NCBI GenBank assembly: GCA_965153355.1
Contig: OZ231128.1
Coordinates: 49,724,001 to 49,788,000 of the forward strand
Length of the DNA stretch: 64,000 nt
From: Flaccisagitta enflata
Lineage: Eukaryota; Chaetognatha; Sagittoidea; Aphragmophora
Direction of reading: 5' to 3'
The notes beneath the pieces were generated by a model. It had not been told where the DNA came from. It worked only from the letters and a program-made list of their open reading frames with translations, and made no database searches. The position numbers and the translations under genes are program-made. Shown here one piece after another: positions 37,145 through 47,296 of this stretch. How positions within the stretch are numbered: the first letter of the stretch is position 1; every line of letters starts with the position of its first letter.

Positions 37145-37484
37145 CAAGCTCGGGCGATTTTGCATTTTCTTCAACAGTACAATACACTATACAATTTTTC
37201 AAAGTATTGGGACAATACAATACAATACCAATACAATACAATATCTTAAAGAATTGTACCCAATATATAACAATACTTTAATTCACTAAATAAAAAATCT
37301 TTGTTGAATCTTAAATAGCTAATAGATAGTTGAAGCTTTAACTCATTTTTTATACGCTAGATCAAAAAAGAATTTGTGAATATTTTTTTTAACTTTCATA
37401 TATCAATATTTTTTTACATAGTTTTTATCTTTGCTTCTTTAGGTAAGTCTCTTTGTCTGTGTTTGGCCTTGTGTGTGTGTGTGT

Positions 37485-37576
<92 letters not shown>

Positions 37577-37641
37577 TTCTTTCTCCCTTAAACTCCGTCT
37601 TTATTTCTATCTGTCTGTCTGTCTGTCTGTCTGTCTGTTTC

Positions 37642-37738
<97 letters not shown>

Positions 37739-38099
37739 CTCTCTCTCCCCTTGAGTGTACTGACCCAGGATTAGATCTGAGGGAAAACCAATCTTTCCTC
37801 CTCCTTATCCTCTTCATCTTTCAGACCTCATCCTCTTCTTTTTCACTTTTTTTTGCACTTCCTAAAAAAATCGATCTCTCCTCATCCTCCTCATTTACCT
37901 TACCTTATCCTCTTCTTCTTCCCTACTTTTATTTTTCACCAGTTTGTTTGACCTTCCTAAGAATTCCACTATTTTTTCAGAAAAAAATTATTGTATTATA
38001 TTGGGAAAATAACAATACCCATTGTAAGTATTAGGTAAACCCAATACTTGCAAGTATTGTAAATACAATACAATACCCAATACGAATCGCCCGGCCTTG
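37145..38099. mobile_element. hAT-like non-autonomous transposon with 8-bp duplication
   Basis: Ends CAAGCTCGGGCGATT and (reverse) CAAGGCCGGGCGATT match at 13 of 15 positions. GGAGCAGT flanks it on both sides (37137-37144 and 38100-38107). CAATAC-rich subterminal sequence lies inside both ends. The interior has two CT microsatellites and no transposase. The 8-bp duplication and CA start fit hAT. Confidence 0.88.
37470..37745. repeat. (GT)n-(CT)n and (CTGT)n-(CT)n microsatellites within the hAT-like element
   Basis: GT run 37470-37487, CT 37488-37567, CTGT 37608-37637 and CT about 37645-37742. Confidence 0.95.
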
Positions 38100-38326
38100 G
38101 GAGCAGTTATGCAAAAACCGCTCGCAATTCAGAATTGTGACGGATGGACGGACGGACAGACGGACGGACCGACACGGCAAGGTCTAGAGTCGCGTGTCCA
38201 CCACTAAAAATGGGTTGAACCAAAAGTTATTTCATTGTCCACTGACAAAGTAGGCCCTAAGAATTGAAACACTGGTGCCATTTAAACTGACTCCTCATTG
38301 CTTTGCATATTGGATCTTTTGGGTTC

Positions 38327-38460
38327 TTTTTAGATGCGTCCACGCATCTCTATAAGAGGCTTTGTCCGTCCGTCGGTCCGTTGGTCCGTCACGCGAGTTG
38401 ATAACAATCGCAAAGTCGATTTCTTCATTTTAGGTTCTAATATAGGGCTGATGCAATGTT

Positions 38461-38503
<43 letters not shown>

Positions 38504-38571
38504 AGTAAGAATGTCATTTACGATCTAAGCCGCATGTGGACGCATCGTTGTACCCCCGGGGTACTTGTTTT
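38327..38571 (-). mobile_element. Terminal-hairpin element, family A, complete
   Basis: TTTTTAGATGCG-TCCA-CGCATCTC, CTATAAGAGG and (GTCC/GTCG)n, then CACGCGAGTTG. The core contains a (GA)19 run (38463-38500). It ends GTGGACGCATCGTTGTACC and GTACTTGTTTTT. Confidence 0.85.
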
Positions 38572-38949
38572 TGAATAAGTTGTCATCAACAGTTTTTTTT
38601 TACGACATTTTTTTTTGAATAAGTTGTGAACAACAGTTTTGCGCCACCCCATGTTAGAATTTAGCAGCCTTGAAAGATGAAGCAATTGTGGTCAAGCAGA
38701 GTCATTACAGTCAATCAGTTTAGAAATTAAACAAGCCCAACAGGCCAACGGTCGCGTGCTAAGTTACAACACAATTACACAACTTCATACTACACAACTT
38801 CATACTACATAACTTCATACTATATAATTACATACTACAACTTCATATTACATAACTTCATACTACAACTTCATACTACATAACGTCTGTCCCAAAAAAA
38901 GTTACATTCTGAACCAATAACGAGTGTCCAATAAAAAGTTGACAAAATA

Positions 38950-39547
38950 CTATCTTGCTAATAAGTATAACAACAAGCATTATGGGGCATAGCTACTTAA
39001 TAAATGATACAAACCTTAGAAAATTGGTGATGACTAGAAACTTCTTCAAATTTAGGAGCTAATGGCGCAAACCGCATTGCTCTAAGTTCAATCGTTTAGA
39101 AATGACAAGCAAAACAAAATTGCTGCCTCAAGTAGAAAATGACAAAAAAATTGCATTTTGAGATTTCATGATTCTAATCACAATATTGTCAAAGACAAAT
39201 GCGTTTTTTTTGTTCAGACCATGGTGATAAGCTGGTGTCAAGCTGGCGTCAAGTTAGCCTGAAAAAGTCCAGACCTCAATCCAATCAAATTGTTTTAAGG
39301 TCAGATGAGGAAGCTATAGTTGGGGTTCATGTTTAGCCTAGAAAAAATCATTCTTAGGGTGTGGAAGAACACTACACAATCTTACATTTAATCACTTATT
39401 GGGGCCATACTGAGGCTCATAAAAGCCATAGTTAATATCCAAGAAGGTCACACAAAATACTAGTTGTGTTTTACAAATATACAATGCGGTAATTATTGAA
39501 TAAATGAACTGTATTCCATCTTGTTGTTATACTTTTTGGCAAGATAG
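38950..39547 (+). mobile_element. Tc1/mariner element, decayed, TA-flanked
   Basis: Inverted ends CTATCTTGC...AAGTATAACAACAAG (left) and the reverse complement on the right are flanked by TA (38948-38949 and 39548-39549). At 39270-39320 a frame reads SPDLNPIK and then a stop, followed by QMRKL in another frame, the transposase signature. The rest is heavily mutated. Confidence 0.75.
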
Positions 39548-39549
39548 TA

Positions 39550-39795
39550 CCCAAAATACCCAAAAATACCCAATGATCCCCAAAAATACCCAAAAATACC
39601 CAAAAAACACCTAAAAATACCCATACATACTCAAAAATACTCAAAAATACCCAAAAGTACCCAAAAATATCTGAAAGTACCCTAAAATACCTTTAGTACC
39701 TAAAATATCTTAAGTACCCTTAAGTACCCTGAAGTACCCTAAAGTACCCAGAAATACCCTACAGTACCTTAAGATACCCTAAAAAACCTTAAAAG
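39550..39795. repeat. 10-bp satellite TACCCAAAAA
   Basis: About 24 imperfect 10-bp units with an A-tract in each, grading into AGTACCCTA-type variants. Confidence 0.9.
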
Positions 39796-39805
39796 TCATA
39801 ATTTT

Positions 39806-40481
39806 AACAAGTCATCCAAGGATCGCACATGGTCAGCGGTACCCGATGCCCTGCTGGAGTGATCAAGTTAAGTAGTGGAGTGAGAGCAGGGCAGCGGCCC
39901 CAAAGGGCCGATGTCCTGTAGGACACAGGGGTGAATTTCGAGACGTCCTGAGGCAGATTTGAAGTTGGGATGGCAAGATTTAGCCCAAAGTAGCAGATTT
40001 GAGGTTTGGGGGGCAGGCTTGAGGCCTAGAGGACAAATTTGCGGCCTGAAGGTTTGATTTGAGGCCTGAAGGGCTGATTTGAGGTCTGGAGGGCTGATTT
40101 GCGGTCTTGAGGGAATATGTGAGGTCTGGAGGGCTGATTTGCGGTCTTGAGGGCATATATGAGGTCCGAAGAGCTGATTTGAGCTCTCAAGGGCTAAATT
40201 GAGGTCTGAAAGGGCTAATTTGATGGCTCAGGGGGCCAAAATCAGGCCTGAGACTGCAGAATTGAGGCTTCGATGGCCAAGGGGGGGGGGGGACGGAAGG
40301 ACGGAAGGACGGAAGGACGGAAGGAGGGACGTCTCGAAATTCCCCCTGTGTCCTACAGGACATCGACCCTTTGGGGCCGCTGCCCAAAAACGTGACCTAC
40401 CGACCGACCGACCTACCGACCGACCGACCGACCTACCGACCGACACAGCAAGGTGTAGAGTCGCGTGCACGCGACTAAAAA
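39806..40481 (+). mobile_element. Terminal-hairpin element, family E, complete, with 59-bp inverted arms
   Basis: AACAAGTCATCCAAGGATCG, GGTCAGCGGTACCCGATG, then the left arm (39889-39948: GGGCAGCGGCCCCAAAGGG ... GAGACGTCC). A ~300-bp 20-bp-class minisatellite and GGAC run follow. The right arm (40327-40385) is complementary with one substitution and one indel. (GACC)n, GGTGTAG and the hairpin AGTCGCGTG-CACGCGACT close it. Confidence 0.9.
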
Positions 40482-40960
40482 GTTCGAAGCTAGTGTCTAA
40501 GAATTCAGAAGGGCAAAAGCCACTTATGTAGGTACGGAAATTGTGCATTTGGCAAGTTCGCCATGAAGACCTGACCGGCTTGACTCAAAAGTTGCGTAAA
40601 ATGTCATAATATTCAAACACAGTTATTTAAGAATGATATATATATGCACGCCGTTCTGAAAAGCATTGTTATGTATTTTTCAGCATCGAAGCGAGTTAAC
40701 GGAAGAAAAACAGTTTATCATAATTGTTGTTATAACAGGCATCGAACTCTTCTGGCCAAAATAAACTTTTTTTTTGTCCTATGGCATGTTTCAAATTTCA
40801 CCTGAATTTTTTTTGGTTTAATTTTTGAACATCCTCCATTCATCCTCCTCCTCCTCCTCCATTCCTCCTCCTCCTTTTCAGCAGCCTGACGTCCCGCTTA
40901 AATCAATTATCATTTTGTTAAATGACCAAGTAATTAATGAGACATTACAAAGTGAACATC
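40482..40960. other. No gene; small CTC-rich tract at 40840-40875
   Basis: AT-rich spacer with (CTC)n-like CATCCTCCTCCTCC. No other feature. Confidence 0.45.
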
Positions 40961-41142
40961 AAACAAGGCCGGATACACGGCTACCTAAGTCCCGCGCCTA
41001 TGGGCAGGGGCAGTGATAAAAATGCTAACTGAGTAAAGTCAAATCTGGTCGTAAACGCCGAATAAGCTAAGCATCACCAACTAACCAACAGACCAACGGA
41101 CCGTGGGACCGACATAGTGGGTTATGGAGTTGCGATAAAAAA
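40961..41142 (+). mobile_element. Terminal-hairpin element, family B, decayed 3' hairpin
   Basis: AAACAAGGCCGGATACACGG, CTACCTAAGTCCCGCG, TGGGCAGGGGCAG, then ACCAACTAACCAAC repeats and GACATAGTGGGTTATGGAG. The terminus TTGCGATAAAAAAC has lost its stem. Confidence 0.78.
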
Positions 41143-41146
41143 CTTA

Positions 41147-41759
41147 CCGGGTCATCCAGCTGAGTTGTCGGATTCTGTTAAGCTTTTACTCACAGGTGCT
41201 AAAAGTCATGTATTTGAAATTGATGCAGTCTTAAAGAGTATATATTGACATTTTTTGTGTTAAAATTTCGTCCATCTTGGTCAAGTAGTTTGTCTTCAAC
41301 ATGAATTTGAAGTAAAAGCTTTCATATCAGGACTGAGTAGATTTTCCAATAAATTCCAAAAACTGTACAAATTAACATCACAATTCTTTTTGAATCATTT
41401 ATGCGATCAATAAAAAAAAAGGCATTAATCAGGGAAAATTTTGAAGTAGTCTAATAACTTAGTCAGTTTATCTTTTATTTCAGATCAATCTTGTCTCTAT
41501 GATATAAATAGTGAAAAAAATAATGAAAATGAAGACAAGCAGAATTCCTTATTTCTAATGGAAAATCTTTAAGATGGGAAAATACTTGTGGCACTTCAAA
41601 TTTGTGTAAAAGACAAACTACTCGACCAAAATCGCTGAAATTTTGATACAAAAAATGTCAATCTATACTCTTTAAGACTTGATCAATTTCAAATCCATGT
41701 CTCTTAGCATCAATGAGTAAAAGCTTACCAGAATCCGACAACTCAGGTGGATGACCCGG
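41147..41759. mobile_element. Foldback MITE, TA-flanked, 613 bp
   Basis: Ends CCGGGTCATCCAGCTGAG and (reverse) CCGGGTCATCCACCTGAG lie next to TA (41145-41146 and 41760-41761). Arms of about 190 bp remain alignable (GTAAAAGCTTTAC region, TTGACATTTTTTGT, AGTAGTTTGTCTT). No ORF. Confidence 0.8.
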
Positions 41760-41770
41760 TAGTGGCAATA

Positions 41771-42354
41771 AGGGGGCGTTTTTAGTCAGAGACAATCGCG
41801 TTTTAAACTGGCCACTCAGTCACTCGCTATGTTTGTTCGCTTGCACCGTTCACTCCGCTCACTCACTACGAAGCACTCCGCTTCGCTCGCCTGCTCCATT
41901 CACAGGCTCGCACACTCACTTCACTCACTCCCTCATGGGACAGTTGAACATCTTGAATATGTAGTCACACTATAAATACGTTCAATGGGTTTTCAATGCG
42001 TTTTTTTATCTTCACTAGAAACACGCTCAAAGTATTTGAGGGGCGCTCATCAGGGGGAAATGCAATTCTTCCATTTTGGGCTTGTTTCTAGTGAAGATGA
42101 AGAACGCGTTTGTTCCCATTGAACGCGTGTACAGAGTGAACACATATTTATAAATTTCACTGTCCCACAAGGGAGTGAGCAAAGTGAGTGAGTGAGCCCA
42201 TGAATGGAGCAAAGAGTGAAGCAAGCACAATGAAGAGGAGCGCTGCATAGCGAGTAAGCGGAGTGAGCAGAGTGAGCGGTGCAAGCAAACAAACATAGCG
42301 AGCGACCAAGTGGCCTGTTAAAAACGCGATTGTCTCTGACTAGAAACGCCCCCT
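41771..42354. mobile_element. Foldback element, 584 bp, CACTCACT-rich arms
   Basis: Ends AGGGGGCGTTTTTAGTCAGA and (reverse) AGGGGGCGTTTCTAGTCAGA. The arms of about 250 bp contain ACAATCGCGTTTT, AGTGGCCAC-like words and imperfect CTCACTCCGCT repeats. The centre holds CTTCACTAGAAACACGC in both orientations. No target duplication was established. Confidence 0.75.
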
Positions 42355-42359
42355 ATGTT

Positions 42360-42650
42360 AGTGCCCGGGCGCTGATTGTAGGGAAATCGGTTGATACCGT
42401 CTTGTCGGAAATGCGTATCCTGTTACAACCATCTTGAGGAAGATTGTAGAATCTTGGATTTAAAGACAGATCACCTAGATGGAAGCTTCATGATAATTCA
42501 TTCTCTGACAAAAAAAAAAAAAAACGTGGAGAGATACAAATGGAATGATAACTGGAAAACGACAAGAAGACACCGGGCGGGAAAGAAGAGGGAAAATGGG
42601 TGTGAGAAAGAAAGACAAACATGAAAAAGGGAAAAAAGGAAGAAACGAAA
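42360..42650. other. No gene recognised
   Basis: Unique spacer followed by A/G-rich repeats. Confidence 0.4.
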
Positions 42651-42868
42651 AAAAAGAAAAAAAGAAAGACAGAATAAGAAAGAAAGAAAGAAAGGAAGAA
42701 AAGAAAGAAAAAAAGAAAGAAGAAGAAGAAGAAAGAAGAAAGAAGAAGAAAGAAAGAAAAGAAAGAAGAAAGAAAGAAAGAAGAAAGAAGAAGAAGAAAG
42801 AAAGGAAAAGAAGAAAGAAAGAAAAGAAAAAAGAAAGAAAAAAGATTAAGAAAAAAATGAAGAGAGAA
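42651..42868. repeat. (GAAA)n/(GAA)n polypurine tract
   Basis: Irregular GAAA and GAAGAA units. The Lys/Glu frame across it is spurious. Confidence 0.93.
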
Positions 42869-42870
42869 AA

Positions 42871-43129
42871 AACAAGGTCATTAGACCTAAGTCGCGTGCG
42901 TCGGCACTTTCAAAAAAAGTCAAGCAGACAGACAGACAAACTGGTTTTTTTTTTCAAGACATTTGAAACAGCTATTTACTGCTCCAAGCTTCTTCTCCAC
43001 TACTTAAAGAAGTTTAAAACGCGATCAAAAGCCTTTAAAACAACTTTGTGACCGACCGACCGACCGACGGACGGACGGACCGACGGACCGAAAAGTGGCT
43101 TAAAGAGTCGTGTAGCACGCGACTAAAAA
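42871..43129 (+). mobile_element. Terminal-hairpin element, family F, complete
   Basis: AACAAGGTCATTAGACC, TAAGTCGCGTGCGTCGGC and ACTTTCAAAAAAAGTCAAGC, then GCAGACAGACAGAC. (GACC/GACG)n, AAAAGTGGCTTAAAG and the hairpin AGTCGTG-TAGCA-CGCGACT AAAAAC follow. Confidence 0.85.
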
Positions 43130-44018
43130 CGAAAGAGAGAAAAATGAATAATGACTTGGAACAAGCGTACTCAAAGATTTGGGATGGTCGGCACCAGCAC
43201 AGAGCGACACAGTGGTATGAGTATTTAGAAGTTGAGAATTTAGAAATCTTGATAGACATCAAATGAATAAAAAAGTCAAAAGGAAAAAAGGAACTAAACT
43301 GAAACATCCGCTACACCGGATCCAGGGGTAATGGAAATTCACATATTGCGGATGAAAACGTTTTGGCCCATCATGTTATTCCTTTAAATTTCTTATATGT
43401 ATATAAGTAAAAATAGACCAGAGTCACAAAGCACGTGACTAGAAGGAAAAAAATGAACTCCATTACTGCAATTGATTTTAGATAAATGAATTGGTTAATG
43501 TATCAAGTTTGATGCACTGATCATTTCTGATCATTTTCTACGTGTTGGAACAATCCATCAAAGCTGTTAGAATGAAACAAATTCTAGGATTTGTTCCATC
43601 TCAGACGTAAGCATCGCATCGAGCATTGACAAAACTAGAGCTTGAATGAAGAAACGTAAAGAAGAGACAAAAAAAATTCCCAAACAAACCCATTATGAGA
43701 GGCAATGAAGCTTTGATCTCTTTTTTGTTTTTAAAGGAGAGGATGACAATGCCGTCTTTGTTCCAACATGATGAGATCATTTCATCGTCTCATATTCTTT
43801 AATCCTACTAAAGCGAAGCAAACAAGTTTTCTATGCACTGATCCCGTCGTTTGTCTATTTACTGACTTTGCTTTGTAACATCCTTCTTATGAGGGGATAT
43901 CTGCCTAAGGATGGGTGAAATCAATGGAGCTTCCCAAGGTTAAGGCTGAGCAGCGAGCAGGAATAAAGGTGTGTTTCCAGATAATGTCTGACATAATTTT
44001 CTTTTTCTGTTTTTATCA
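43130..44018. other. No gene; one hairpin-like scrap
   Basis: AGTCACAAAGCACGTGACT (about 43423-43441) resembles a decayed terminal hairpin. Otherwise AT-rich unique DNA. Confidence 0.4.
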
Positions 44019-44237
44019 TTTTTAGTCGCGTGCTACGCGACTCTACATCCCGCTTTGTCGGTCCGTCCGTCGGTCGGTCCGTCCGTCGGTCGGTCCGTCC
44101 GTCGGTCCGTCACACTTTTTTTTTGGGTTTTTGGGATTTTTGGCTTCACTGCTCCTGCCCAAATGATCTGATGACCTCAATTACGGCCCCTGCCCACCCG
44201 CACGCGACTGGGGTAGCCGTGTATCCGGCCTTGTTTT
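44019..44237 (-). mobile_element. Terminal-hairpin element, family B, complete reference copy
   Basis: A 219-bp intact copy. TTTTTAGTCGCG-TGCTA-CGCGACT, CTACATCCCGCTTTGTCGG, a (GTCC/GTCG)n tract, CACACTTTTTTTTTGGG, GCTCCTGCCCAAATGATC and GCCCCTGCCCACCCGCACG. It ends GCGACTGGGGTAGCCGTG, TATCCGGCCTTGTTTTT. GCACGCGACT equals the outer hairpin arm. Confidence 0.92.
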
Positions 44238-44670
44238 TCTCGGCCAGCAGGTGTCCCAATGATTAACATAAAGCCAAAACGCCCTTACACATCCCTCACC
44301 AGTCATCTAACATACACAACAGGAGGAGCTCCTCTCCCTCTAGGATCAAGTGTGCGTCATAATTCAAGTCATAACATCAGTCATAACAAAAGATATGCTG
44401 TATTAATGATATGAAAGGCAAGTACACATAAACTCTTTTTTTAAATAACCTTTCAACATAAATTTCAATGAGAAACGAGGTGGCCTAAATTCTCAACCTC
44501 TCCATCTCAATTTTCTTTCTCTTTCTTTCTTTTCAGCTGTCCTACTCTCTAGTTTTTATTGGCATCCAATTGGCTGTCAATGGGTCATGGAACCCCAAGT
44601 CCGGACAAGGATTGTGTCCTGGTCAATCAAGGCTGGGAACAAATAAGGGTTTCTGTGTTTCCGACCAAAT
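44238..44670. other. No gene recognised
   Basis: Unique DNA with a short CTTTCTTT run. Confidence 0.4.
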
Positions 44671-44673
44671 GTA

Positions 44674-44927
44674 CAGTAGATCTCGTCCAGACGAGATAAC
44701 GGGGCAAGCATCATGGAAAAACAAACAAAGCTAGGTAACTGATATTTGAAATATAAACTAATAAAAGAATAATTAATCCCCATGATAGTTGATTGTCAAG
44801 GAAACTTATTTCCATATATTTCTGCTATGATAACAATATTTTTAGATATTTTGAAAAATTTATATTCCAAATATCAGTCCCATTACTTCACTTGCCCTGT
44901 TATCTCAAGTCTAGACGAGATCTACTG
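44674..44927. mobile_element. Mariner-type MITE, 254 bp, TA-flanked
   Basis: Ends CAGTAGATCTCGTCCAGACG and (reverse) CAGTAGATCTCGTCTAGACT are flanked by TA (44672-44673 and 44928-44929). A second inverted stretch, ACTGATATTTG, lies inside. It shares its terminus with 47297-47765. Confidence 0.83.
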
Positions 44928-44929
44928 TA

Positions 44930-45290
44930 GTTGTTGTTGTTCTTGCCGATGCATGTAGACGATGAGTGTGATTTTGAATAAATATAAATATGAATATAAA
45001 TAGATATTACTCGGGATGTTGGGTCGCGTTTTGGACTGTGAATTCAAGGTTTCCTTCTCAAAACGCGCCAGTATCAAGAAGGACGGAATACGTCTCAGAT
45101 CAGATCAGTCAGACCGAACACGTCTCAGATCAGATCAGTCGGAAACGCTGCCTCAAACAGCGTTTTGAATTCAATTCAATTCAGCCGAGGCAAACCCGCA
45201 CCTGCAAGTGAGGGTAACGACGACAGAAAAAAAAAATGAGGTTGACAACAACAAAGATGACTACGATGACGATGATGAGGAAGACGGCGA
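44930..45290. other. No gene; short direct repeat
   Basis: ACGTCTCAGATCAGATCAGT occurs twice, 33 bp apart (about 45089 and 45120). Nothing else recognised. Confidence 0.5.
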
Positions 45291-45324
45291 CGACGACGAC
45301 GACGATGATGATGATGATGATGAA

Positions 45325-45399
<75 letters not shown>

Positions 45400-45526
45400 A
45401 TCAATATTAGTAAAAGTATTGTGATGATGATGATGTGTGATGTGATGATGATGATGATGATGATGATGATGTGTGATGATGATGTGATGATCGTGAAATG
45501 ATCATGAGATATAATGATGATGATGT

Positions 45527-45600
<74 letters not shown>

Positions 45601-45640
45601 CATGATAAAGATGGTAATGATGATGACAAGGATGATGATG
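45291..45640. repeat. (GAT)n trinucleotide expansion
   Basis: GAC/GAT then GAT runs (45300-45398, 45420-45490, 45515-45600) with short interruptions such as GTGTGATGTGATG. Confidence 0.96.
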
Positions 45641-45647
45641 TCGTTGA

Positions 45648-46065
45648 TGACAACTAGTCATCCAAGGATCGCACATGGTCAGCGGTACCCGATGCCCTGC
45701 TTGGGGTGACAAGTAGTAGTGGAGTGAGAGCAGGGCAGCGGCTAAAGGAGCCGATGTCCTGTAGACAGAGGGGAATTTCCACGTCCTGAGGAATAGCAGG
45801 CTAAGAGGTGAGGCGGGTTTGGGGTCTGGGGGGAAGATTTATGCCTGAAGATTAGAATTGAGGTCTGGGGGCAGGCTTTAGGCCTTGGGGGCAGATTTGA
45901 GGCCTGGAGGGCTGATCTGAGGCCTAGAATGCTGATTTTAGGTCTGGAGAGTGGATTTGAGGCCTTGAGAGCTGACTTGAGGCCTTGAGAGCTGATTTGA
46001 GGCCTGGAGAGCTGATTTGAGGCCCGGAGAGCTGATTTGAGGCCTGGAGAGCTGCCCAAAAATGA
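45648..46065 (+). mobile_element. Terminal-hairpin element family E, truncated after the minisatellite
   Basis: AACTAGTCATCCAAGGATCG, GGTCAGCGGTACCCGATG and the left arm GGGCAGCGGCTAAAGGAGCC. The 20-bp minisatellite (GAGAGCTGATTTGAGGCCTG) runs to 46055. Only GCTGCCCAAAAATG of the right arm remains and the hairpin is absent. Confidence 0.78.
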
Positions 46066-47296
46066 CGACGAATGACGATGATGATGGATCGGCGTCGTAA
46101 GCCCTGCGCCGGCGTCGGTGGCATTGACTGCTATCACCGGGACTCCGAAAAAGAGGAATCTGTTAGTAAAGAAAGAGGAACTGAGGTCTTTGTCTCTTTG
46201 TCTGGATGAGAGGAGATTCGATCAAAGGTGAAGAGAATGAAGAATGAAAAAAATGAGAGAGAGAGAGGGAGAGAGAGACCTGAGGCAAGTCTAGGAAGAG
46301 AAGAAAGAAAGGAAGCCTCACTTTGACTCGATCTTCCGCATCGTAGCAGCTGCTGCTGGTGTTGCTGCTGTTGCTGCTGTTGCTGCTACTACCTTTTCTG
46401 TCTTCCCTGCTCTTCCTCCCCTTCTTCTTTTATCCGCTCTTCTTCCCCCTCCTCCTCTTCCTCCAACTCATCCCTCTTTTGCCCAGGTATGAATGACTCT
46501 ATACTCTATATTACCCTTGTCGGTCCTCATTTTCCGATGCTTAGTGGATAAAGCTCTTTGAAATGAGCTTATGTCTAGAGAAAGGGTCGAAAACTTGAGG
46601 GAGAAAGAGAGAATATTCACGCGATTTTTGAAGAATATAGTCATAGAATAGAAATTCAAACATACAAACAAAATGAGCTTGTGAAGACTTTACACAGTCG
46701 CGTCGTTTATTCCTGACTAAGTAGGCAGTCATTTTTGCAAATTCCAATTCAGCTTACTTGCGTGGAAAGTAGTCAAGTGCAAGTGTGCAACCAACTATCA
46801 TTACTTAATATTTCAAAAGCACAGTATGTTGGGTGCAATAGCGCCAGTGCAAAAAGTGTCTTCTACAGCCTACTTATTGAAGAACCTCAAGCTTTGATTT
46901 GATTGATTGATGGTCCAAGGTCAAGTAAATAGGAATTTCACAACAAGTGATTAAAAAGAAAAATGACTATTGATTGCAATACATTACAGGTAGCGCGACA
47001 GCTCTTTTGATGGAGTGCTGAAACTAAGCATTGGCGACTGTTTATTTCAGTGCCTTGATTAAAGCATTTCTCTCACTTCTGAATCACAGGTTAAAATTTA
47101 GACAGCTGTTGGACTTTTTTTTGGTAAAAATTTCAATGCCCCATCAGTTCTCAGAATAATCTTGGTCTGAGCTACTTTATTGATATGCAGTAGCAGGAAA
47201 CGACCCTCTTTGCGGTTCTATCTGAGCGCCTCAATGCTCCCAAAGTACTGTTTCTACTGAACAGAGGAAGAAAAAAAATCTACGTGGACATTGTTA
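46066..47296. other. No gene; short (GCTGTT)n tract at 46345-46392
   Basis: Contains a CTGCTGCTGGTGTTGCTG tract and small GA runs near 46255. Otherwise unique DNA with no recognised exon. Confidence 0.45.

Larger units (their letters stand above)
37092..38210 (+). mobile_element. Terminal-hairpin element (B/C hybrid) split by a hAT-like element
   Basis: The left part runs from AAACAAGGCCGGATCCATGG to CCCGGACGGTTGGGCAGGAG. The right part resumes at GGAGCAGTTATGC, with GACGGATGGACGGACGG and GGCAAGGTCTAG. The decayed hairpin is AGTCGCG-TGTCCA-CCACT AAAAA. Removing the insertion and one target copy restores a normal ~155-bp element. Confidence 0.83.
38729..39795 (+). mobile_element. Terminal-hairpin element family G, interrupted by a mariner relic
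   Basis: AAACAAGCCCAACAGGCC and AACGGTCGCGTGC are followed by a 15-bp satellite (ACTTCATACTACATA). A 598-bp mariner relic (38950-39547) and a 10-bp satellite (TACCCAAAAA) come next. No terminal hairpin was found before the next element at 39806. A sister 5' block is at 50945. Confidence 0.6.

Noticed and set aside
41771-42354. Target-site duplication TAGTG
   Set aside because: TAGTG occurs on both sides but at different distances from the ends (6 versus 4 bp), so it is not a duplication.
44019-44237. SINE interpretation of the terminal-hairpin elements
   Set aside because: No internal RNA polymerase III box pair or tRNA/5S-like head was recognised. A fixed hairpin at one end and a paired motif at the other fit a Helentron-associated type better, though no autonomous partner is in the window.
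45208-45501. Asp-rich (poly-D) frame suggesting a calcium-binding protein
   Set aside because: It is a (GAT)n microsatellite with parallel open frames (poly-M, poly-H).
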